Shown here one piece after another: positions 7,301 through 12,057 of a DNA stretch of 12,057 nt (the stretch's first letter is position 1; each line of letters starts with the position of its first letter). The translations under genes and the position numbers were made by a program. Location: NCBI GenBank assembly GCA_964388965.1, contig CAYMCP010000088.1, forward strand, positions 1-12,057. Direction: 5' to 3'. The notes under the pieces are model-generated. The model saw only the letters and a list, made by a program, of their open reading frames with translations. It was not told where the DNA came from and did no database searches. Source of the stretch: Albibeggiatoa sp964388965 (lineage in GTDB: Bacteria > Pseudomonadota > Gammaproteobacteria > Beggiatoales > Beggiatoaceae).

Positions 7301-8188
7301 TTATTTTATTTCACTTAATAATTTTGCTATCATATTTTCCGCTTGATTTAAGTAGTCACCACCAAACAGATTTAAATGATTGAGAATGTGATATAAATTA
7401 TACAAATTCTTGCGCGTTGAATAACCCACATCTAAAGCCCACTTGTCTTGGTAAGCTGCGTAGAAATCACTAGGAAACCCACCAAATAGCTCCGTCATCG
7501 CAATATCCGCTTCACGGTCGCCGTAATAGATAGCCGGATCAAAAATCACGGGTTGTCCTTCGGCATCAACGGCGTAATTTCCAGACCATAAGTCACCGTG
7601 TAACAGTGAAGGCGAAGGAATATAATCAGTAAAAAATACACCGATCTCGTCTAGTAATTTTTCACCGTTGGTTTGTAATTGACCACCATAACCCTTATGT
7701 GCGGCTAATTCTAATTGAAAACCCAAACGTTGTTTTTGCCAAAACGTCCCCCAATCATTTTCCAAATTATTTTTTTGTGGTGTTGAGCCAATATAATTAT
7801 CCCGATGCCAGCCATAGGGTGTACGCATCACTTGATGCAACACAGCTAGTTGATGACCCAGTTGAATGCCAGCATTACGTGCGTCGCCGGGCATGGCAAT
7901 ATATTCTGTGACTAAATAACTGCAATGCTTAGTAGAACCCCAGCAAATTGGTACGGGTACTTTAATCACCGCAGGTTGTGCCAATTCAGCCAAACTTGCT
8001 GCTTCGGCTTCAAACATATCGTATTCACTAGGTTGATTGATTTTAACAAAATAGTTTTGTCCTAAGCCTTCGATACGAAAAGCTTGATTAATGCAACCTC
8101 CCAAAATTGAATAGTGCATTTGTACTTGAAAATCCTGCTCTGTTGTTTCGGTAATGTGTTTTGCAATAGTTTGCCAATCAATTAACAT
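7301..8188 (-). CDS. Fructosamine/ketosamine-3-kinase family protein
   Basis: A 295-residue cytoplasmic kinase of the FN3K/YniA family (aminoglycoside-phosphotransferase fold). Characterised members phosphorylate the sugar moiety of glycated amines, which destabilises the adduct and repairs glycation; bacterial members tend to act on ribulosamines or erythrulosamines. Visible features are GGCINQAFRIEG (30-41), the ATP-lysine segment YFVKIN (46-51), GWHRDNYIGSTPQKN (126-140), the catalytic loop HGDLWSGN (197-204, Asp199), the metal-binding segment FDPAIYYGDREADIAM (216-231) and the family-specific YNLYHILNHLNLFGG (263-277). An AGGATAGG stretch (8200-8193) provides a Shine-Dalgarno. It is the first gene of an operon with lrgA and lrgB and directly abuts lrgA. 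The natural substrate is unknown. Confidence 0.92.
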   Translation of the reverse strand: MLIDWQTIAKHITETTEQDFQVQMHYSILGGCINQAFRIEGLGQNYFVKINQPSEYDMFEAEAASLAELAQPAVIKVPVPICWGSTKHCSYLVTEYIAMPGDARNAGIQLGHQLAVLHQVMRTPYGWHRDNYIGSTPQKNNLENDWGTFWQKQRLGFQLELAAHKGYGGQLQTNGEKLLDEIGVFFTDYIPSPSLLHGDLWSGNYAVDAEGQPVIFDPAIYYGDREADIAMTELFGGFPSDFYAAYQDKWALDVGYSTRKNLYNLYHILNHLNLFGGDYLNQAENMIAKLLSEIK

Positions 8189-8470
8189 AAAGCCTATCCT
8201 GTGAGCGAGCGTAACAACCTGACATACAGCCTTTTTTATTGATTCCTTCTTATGCGTTAGAGCTGCTAGTCCCCGAAGAATGCGTCCTAAAAATGAGATA
8301 TATTTGTAGCTAAGCTAAAATTTACTATAACTGTTGAACTATGACGAACCTCGATATTTTAATTTGAGGCACGAGGACAGATTGTAACATAAATGTTGAG
8401 TTGAGCTAGAAGGCTGTTAATCGCGCACAACAATTCTCATTTTGATACGCTAATCCTAAATACGCCTATT

Positions 8471-8512
8471 CCTTGTGACAACACATCCTTGTGATAACGC
8501 ACGGCGTTGTCA
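8471..8512. repeat. Tandem 12-bp repeat with competing hairpin partner
   Basis: CCTTGTGACAAC (8471-8482) recurs as CCTTGTGATAAC (8487-8498) with one change. The second copy, extended to TGATAACGC (8492-8500), pairs with GCGTTGTCA (8504-8512): nine pairs including one G-T, with loop ACG. The TGACAAC of the first copy (8476-8482) pairs perfectly with GTTGTCA (8506-8512). The two structures exclude each other. Confidence 0.5.
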
Positions 8513-8520
8513 TCCAACTA

Positions 8521-8534
8521 GACGCACCTGCGTC
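8521..8534. repeat. Short GC-rich hairpin
   Basis: GACGC (8521-8525) and GCGTC (8530-8534) are perfect reverse complements around ACCT. It follows the larger hairpin by only eight bases and is not followed by a T-tract, so it is not a standard terminator. Confidence 0.45.
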
Positions 8535-8612
8535 CTACGACATTTGGGAATTGTGTAAATTTAAACCGTATCCGAGACAATTGAAGATAGATGAAAAATC
8601 TGCGTACAAGGC

Positions 8613-8640
8613 TTGAAAAATGATAGATAGAGCATAATTA
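8613..8640 (+). promoter_or_regulatory. Weak candidate promoter for the DUF4340 gene
   Basis: TTGAAA (8613-8618) is a good -35 match, with a 16-bp spacer to TAATTA (8635-8640), a poor -10. An alternative -10, CATAAT (8633-8638), gives too short a spacer. The call is a motif guess supported only by its position upstream of the start codon. Confidence 0.25.
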
Positions 8641-8662
8641 AAACAGAGTTTTATTCACAGAT

Positions 8663-8670
8663 AAAGGAGA
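8663..8670 (+). promoter_or_regulatory. Strong ribosome binding site of the DUF4340 gene
   Basis: AAAGGAGA ends four bases before the ATG at 8675, with GGAG five bases from the start codon. It is the strongest Shine-Dalgarno in the window and fixes the start. Confidence 0.75.
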
Positions 8671-8674
8671 TTTT

Positions 8675-9799
8675 ATGAATTCAAAAAAACTGATGTTGCT
8701 CACTGTCATTGCATTCATTGTTATTGGTGTGGCAATTCAATTAACAACTCAAGTGCCCATGTCAGAACAAACAGCAACAAGTAAACTTTTTCCAACGCTA
8801 GTGGATAAGCTGAACGAGGTGGATACAATTGAAGTGAGTACGAGCGGTGATAAATTTACCGTGCGATTTGCTGATGGAAAATGGGGGTTAGTAGATAAAC
8901 AAGGTTATCCAGTAAAAGAAGAAAATGTGCGTAATGTCTTATTAGGCATGGCAAATTTGGTGATATTGGAAGCTAAGACTCAGAAATCAGAAAATTATCC
9001 GCAATTGGGTGTGCAAGATGTGATAGAAAAAAATGCGGATTCAACGTTATTGAGCTTAAAACAAGGTGATACGGTAATCAGTCGTTTGATTGTGGGATAC
9101 GACCGAATCGCTCGCAGTGATAACAAATTGCGTGAAATTTATGTGCGTAAACCGGGTGAGGCGCAATCTTGGGTGGTGGAAGGTTTATTAAGTTTGGAAA
9201 AACAGGCAAAAGATTGGTTAGAAACGGATATTATCAACGTAACAAGTAATCGGATTCGTGAAGCGGTTATCAGTGAGGACGGTACAGAAGTTGTCCGTAT
9301 TTTTAAACAAAATGTCGATGATAATGACTATCAAATAGCAAATTTACCAGAGAATGCTAAGATCAGCTCTCATTATTCTGTAAATCAAATTGCACAAATT
9401 TTGACCGATTTAGATATGGAAGATGTAACTGTTTCGGACACAATTGGTGACGGAGGGCGTAATGTCGTACTAACGACTTATGACGGTTTGCAAGTGACAT
9501 TGGATGTATTGAAACGTGATGACGTGTTTTACGCGAAATTTGCAGCCGCTTACGTCGAACCCGTCGAGACTGAAAAAGATAAGTTTAAATCTGTAGAAGA
9601 AGTCAAAAAAGAAGTGACTGATTTAAATGAAAAATTAGCTTCATGGGTGTATATTTTACCGCGTTACAAAGCAAATTATTTATTTAAGCAACCATCTGAT
9701 TTATATAAAATTGAAGTGGAAACGGAAGAAGTCAGTAACGATGAACCTATATCTTCATTAGAAGATGCGTTAAGTAACGTTACAACAACCAAGCATTAA
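8675..9799 (+). CDS. DUF4340 domain-containing membrane-anchored protein
   Basis: A 374-residue protein with a short basic N-terminus (MNSKK) followed by one hydrophobic segment (about 6-24), so it is probably anchored in the inner membrane with the rest in the periplasm. The body fits the DUF4340 family. It shows FADGKWGLVDKQGYPV (65-80), a repeat-like core with SLKQGDTVISRLIVGYDR (127-144) and IYVRKPGEAQSWVVEG (155-170), then DWLETDII (180-187) and a C-terminal SWVYILPRYKANYLFKQPSD (323-342). Family members commonly sit beside GldF/GldG-like ABC transporter genes (gliding-type export modules) and their function is unknown. Here no such transporter adjoins it on either side, making it an orphan. 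The acidic, low-complexity tail (about 350-374) ends in TTTKH. The start is fixed by a strong Shine-Dalgarno. Confidence 0.85.
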   Translation: MNSKKLMLLTVIAFIVIGVAIQLTTQVPMSEQTATSKLFPTLVDKLNEVDTIEVSTSGDKFTVRFADGKWGLVDKQGYPVKEENVRNVLLGMANLVILEAKTQKSENYPQLGVQDVIEKNADSTLLSLKQGDTVISRLIVGYDRIARSDNKLREIYVRKPGEAQSWVVEGLLSLEKQAKDWLETDIINVTSNRIREAVISEDGTEVVRIFKQNVDDNDYQIANLPENAKISSHYSVNQIAQILTDLDMEDVTVSDTIGDGGRNVVLTTYDGLQVTLDVLKRDDVFYAKFAAAYVEPVETEKDKFKSVEEVKKEVTDLNEKLASWVYILPRYKANYLFKQPSDLYKIEVETEEVSNDEPISSLEDALSNVTTTKH

Positions 9800-9808
9800 T
9801 TAATATTC

Positions 9809-9829
9809 TCCCTGCCCTGATGGGTGGGA
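9809..9829 (+). terminator. GC-rich hairpin after the DUF4340 gene
   Basis: TCCC-T-GCCC (9809-9817) pairs with GGGTGGGA (9822-9829) around a TGAT loop, with one bulged T and one G-T pair. It starts 9 bp after the stop codon, where a terminator is expected. An A-rich rather than T-rich stretch follows, so it may act only as a 3'-end stabiliser. Confidence 0.3.
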
Positions 9830-9944
9830 AAGATGTCAAAGAACTGGTTTAAAATCTTTAGCCACTGATAAAGTATCGATAGCTTTACATGATGCTCGAC
9901 TTCAAATCTGAAAAGTTTCCAAAACCGGTGTTGGCGTAACTGAC

Positions 9945-9977
9945 TTGTCATCTCAGTGCACTAGACTGCTTTAGAAT
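9945..9977 (+). promoter_or_regulatory. Pho-box-like site and -10 element upstream of the phosphatase gene
   Basis: TTGTCAT (9945-9951) matches six of seven bases of a Pho-box half-site, while the second half (9956-9962) is poor; overall about 11 of 18 positions fit the E. coli consensus. A -10-like TAGAAT (9972-9977) lies 9 bp beyond, the spacing expected of PhoB-activated promoters that lack a -35. The predicted leader would be only about 14 nucleotides. The match is suggestive, not conclusive. Confidence 0.25.
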
Positions 9978-9986
9978 TTTTCGCAC

Positions 9987-9990
9987 GGAG
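9987..9990 (+). promoter_or_regulatory. Ribosome binding site of the phosphatase gene
   Basis: GGAG seven bases before the ATG at 9998 supports this start, which also places the twin-arginine motif at residues 5-6. Confidence 0.6.
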
Positions 9991-9997
9991 ATTGCGC

Positions 9998-12057
9998 ATG
10001 ACATTGAATCGCAGAACCTTTTTGAAAACGCTCGTGATTGCAGCAGGCAGTGTGACAATTACAGGAATGATGGGATGTGACGATGATGACACAAAAAGTT
10101 CGCTCATCACGGTAGATACAGGTTTTTTTCCCCAATCTGTTGCCTCCGGTGACCCTAAACCTGACAGTATAGTTTTGTGGACGCGCATTAATGATCCTCA
10201 AGTTACTGGGAATTTGCCACTCCGATTGCACGTTGCCACCGATGAGGCTTTTTCCCAATTGGTAGTAAATACTACATTACAAGCATTAGCAGATCATGAT
10301 GGTTGTATTCGAGTCAAAATAACTCGACTGACACCACATACTCAATATTTTTATCGGTTTATTTACCTCAAAGGCACTCAGCAATTTGCCTCTCGTACAG
10401 CACGTTGCAAAACAGCTCCCGCCCAAACGGAAGATGTTGCTATCAAGTTTGGCTTTGTCAGTTGTCAAGATTACATCGGTCGTTATTACAACGCTTACTT
10501 TAAACTACTTGATGAACAACCAGATTTCTTTGTACATCTCGGCGATTATATTTATGAAACGACTGGCGATCCTCAATTTCAACAAACAGCAACCCAACGG
10601 AGTATCCAATTCACCGATGAATCTCACGCAATTGCGGTGGACACCGGGACAGCGCGTTATTATGCAGCAGCATCGTTAGACAATTACCGTCAACTGTATC
10701 GTACTTATCGCAGTGATCCGATATTGCAACAAGTTCACGAAGCTATGCCAATGATTGCGATTTGGGATGATCATGAGTTTTCTGATGATTGCTGGGGAGC
10801 AACAGCGACTACTTTCAACGGGCGGCGCGTGGAATTATCCGAAGAGCGACGACGTGCAGCAGAACAAGCATGGTTGGAATATATGCCGGTTGATCTTGGG
10901 GAAAGCGAAGAAGGTGTATTGCCAGTCAATGAAAATCGTTTGTATCCTAACAATCGAATTTATCGAGATTTCCAGTTTGGGAAACATTTACATTTAATCA
11001 TGACGGATTATCGCAGTTATCGCCCAGATCATCTCATTCCAGAAGATGCTTTTCCCTACACTATCGTGATAGATCAAACAACTTTGACGCAACTTCTTGC
11101 AGCACAAGGCATTCCATTTGATACTGTTCGTGATCTTTTCGCGCCCTACCTCAATCTCGACACTGCGGAATATAGTGATTATCGTAATGTATTAGTTGGT
11201 GTGATGACACAAGCCTATATGCAACAAGGATTAAGTGCAGACGAAGCGCAACAACATGCTGTACAAAATGTGCGCGGTAATGTTGATGTCAATTTTATTA
11301 ATCCTTCATTACAAAGCTATAATGCCACCGTTGCCCCTGCCCAACAACTCCCGTTACTAACGGATGAGCAAATTGCGAAACTAAATCGTGGCTTGTCATA
11401 TTTATTCATGGGTAAGCAAAACCTATTTAGCGATACCGGTTCACGCTACTTAATCGTTAAATCTACTTATGATTTATTCGCAACCTATCAATATTTATTC
11501 GGTTCTGGGGATTTGGGACAAAATGCCTATGGTAAATCACAAGAAGCTTGGTTAAAAACAATCCTGCAAAACTCCAAGACAACATTCAGAGTAGTTGCTG
11601 ACTCCGTTTCTTTCACCTCGCTGTTACTTGATTTATCTGGAACATCGCCTAATTTGCCTACTGCATTAACGACCGTATTACAACAACTTCCTAGTAGTTT
11701 ACGCACCACGTTTTATTTGAATGCAGATCAGTGGGATGGATTTGTCAACAAACGCGCTGAATGGCTGGAGTTTTTTGACAGTATCCCTAACACTTTACTC
11801 ATTGCAGGTGACATTCACTCAAACTATGTTAGTAAACACGGACAACGTACTTTTGAATTCACTGGTACTTCGATATCGTCCGGAACTTTCAGTCAGTTAG
11901 TTAAATCTTCGGCGCAAAGCTTACAATTGCCAGAACTAGATACACTAATTACACAACTGGATATGCTATTGTTGCTCTCTAATTCAGAAATCAGTTACGC
12001 TAATACTGAAAACTCCGAAAAACTATTCCAACGCAATTCCAGCATAGGCTTGCATCT
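9998..12057 (+). CDS. PhoD-like alkaline phosphatase/phosphodiesterase, Tat-exported (3' end beyond window)
   Basis: The frame is open from the ATG at 9998 to the window end (686 codons, no stop), so the C-terminus is missing. The N-terminus NRRTFLK (4-10), hydrophobic stretch (11-26) and MMGC (24-27) form a twin-arginine signal with a near-lipobox, followed by four Asp. PhoD-family signatures are SVASGDP (47-53), FGFVSCQD (151-158), HLGDYIYE (180-187, metal-binding Asp183), WDDHEF (256-261), DYRSYR (337-342) and AGDIHSNY (603-610). This fold uses Ca/Fe metal centres to hydrolyse phosphate mono- or diesters in the periplasm and helps scavenge phosphate. Residues 343-600 include a long extra stretch, partly helical and Gln-rich, making this protein longer than the 500-580 residues common for PhoD. 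It is preceded by a GGAG Shine-Dalgarno and follows the DUF4340 gene after 198 bp on the same strand. Confidence 0.92.
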   Translation, partial: MTLNRRTFLKTLVIAAGSVTITGMMGCDDDDTKSSLITVDTGFFPQSVASGDPKPDSIVLWTRINDPQVTGNLPLRLHVATDEAFSQLVVNTTLQALADHDGCIRVKITRLTPHTQYFYRFIYLKGTQQFASRTARCKTAPAQTEDVAIKFGFVSCQDYIGRYYNAYFKLLDEQPDFFVHLGDYIYETTGDPQFQQTATQRSIQFTDESHAIAVDTGTARYYAAASLDNYRQLYRTYRSDPILQQVHEAMPMIAIWDDHEFSDDCWGATATTFNGRRVELSEERRRAAEQAWLEYMPVDLGESEEGVLPVNENRLYPNNRIYRDFQFGKHLHLIMTDYRSYRPDHLIPEDAFPYTIVIDQTTLTQLLAAQGIPFDTVRDLFAPYLNLDTAEYSDYRNVLVGVMTQAYMQQGLSADEAQQHAVQNVRGNVDVNFINPSLQSYNATVAPAQQLPLLTDEQIAKLNRGLSYLFMGKQNLFSDTGSRYLIVKSTYDLFATYQYLFGSGDLGQNAYGKSQEAWLKTILQNSKTTFRVVADSVSFTSLLLDLSGTSPNLPTALTTVLQQLPSSLRTTFYLNADQWDGFVNKRAEWLEFFDSIPNTLLIAGDIHSNYVSKHGQRTFEFTGTSISSGTFSQLVKSSAQSLQLPELDTLITQLDMLLLLSNSEISYANTENSEKLFQRNSSIGLH

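Larger units (their letters stand above)
8189..8674. other. 486-bp non-coding region between divergent kinase and DUF4340 genes, rich in inverted repeats
   Basis: No convincing gene or tRNA is seen. It should hold the promoters of both flanking genes. Structured elements include a CCTCG/CGAGG pair (8349-8353 and 8372-8376), a tandem CCTTGTGAYAAC repeat with two alternative hairpin partners (8471-8512), and a GACGC-ACCT-GCGTC hairpin (8521-8534). The 9-mer TGCGTCCTA occurs twice (8281-8289 and 8529-8537). The cluster of small hairpins between 8471 and 8534 resembles the remnant of a dispersed repeat element, but this cannot be shown from one copy. Confidence 0.5.

Noticed and set aside
8281..8537. 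9-mer TGCGTCCTA present twice as a possible transposon end or direct repeat
   Set aside because: Similarity stops at nine bases and a 9-mer pair in a region this size is not improbable; no flanking duplication or transposase is present.
8189..8674. Searched for a tRNA, small RNA gene or CRISPR array in the long gap
   Set aside because: No cloverleaf, no regularly spaced repeats and no terminator-flanked transcript unit could be recognised; only isolated short hairpins.
10303..10997. Several short plus-strand open frames inside the phosphatase region
   Set aside because: They are out of frame with a continuous 686-codon PhoD-like frame that carries all family motifs; they are shadows.

Overview
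The window is AT-rich bacterial chromosome with ordinary gene density. Its gene content (split glycine decarboxylase, cysteinyl-tRNA synthetase, LrgA/LrgB, PhoD-type phosphatase with a Tat signal) fits a Gram-negative gammaproteobacterium. The overall flavour is like the Thiotrichales/Beggiatoa group, but that placement is an impression from gene style and base composition, not a demonstrated assignment. Enterobacteria are unlikely because they carry an undivided GcvP.

Layout. At the extreme left edge, on the minus strand, are the first 15 codons of a gene with a MerR/excisionase-like helix-turn-helix start. Next come gcvPA (minus; glycine decarboxylase subunit 1) and a large solitary SNF2-type helicase (minus). 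A 257-bp divergent promoter region separates the helicase from cysS (plus). A 170-bp convergent intergenic region with two hairpins separates cysS from a compact minus-strand operon: fructosamine/ketosamine kinase, then lrgA, then lrgB. The first two genes abut as TAAATG and the last two overlap by 4 bp as ATGA. A 486-bp non-coding region with several inverted repeats follows. It leads into an orphan membrane-anchored DUF4340 protein (plus) and then a PhoD-like phosphodiesterase/alkaline phosphatase (plus) that runs off the right end. The phosphatase reading frame stays open for 686 codons.

How the genes work together. There is no single pathway. gcvPA belongs to one-carbon/glycine metabolism, and its partner gcvPB is not in view. 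cysS is translation housekeeping. The kinase-lrgA-lrgB operon is the only clear co-translated unit; it couples a sugar-adduct kinase to a two-component membrane protein of the LrgAB/PLGG1 family, whose characterised members move small organic acids. The phosphatase would act in the periplasm after Tat export and may be phosphate-regulated (a weak Pho-box-like site precedes it). I see no CRISPR array, tRNA, rRNA or complete insertion sequence, and no clear novel multi-gene system. The items most worth a second look are the edge HTH gene, the helicase with its large unassigned N-terminal half, the kinase-lrgAB operon, the hairpin-rich 486-bp gap, and the Tat-lipoprotein-like phosphatase.
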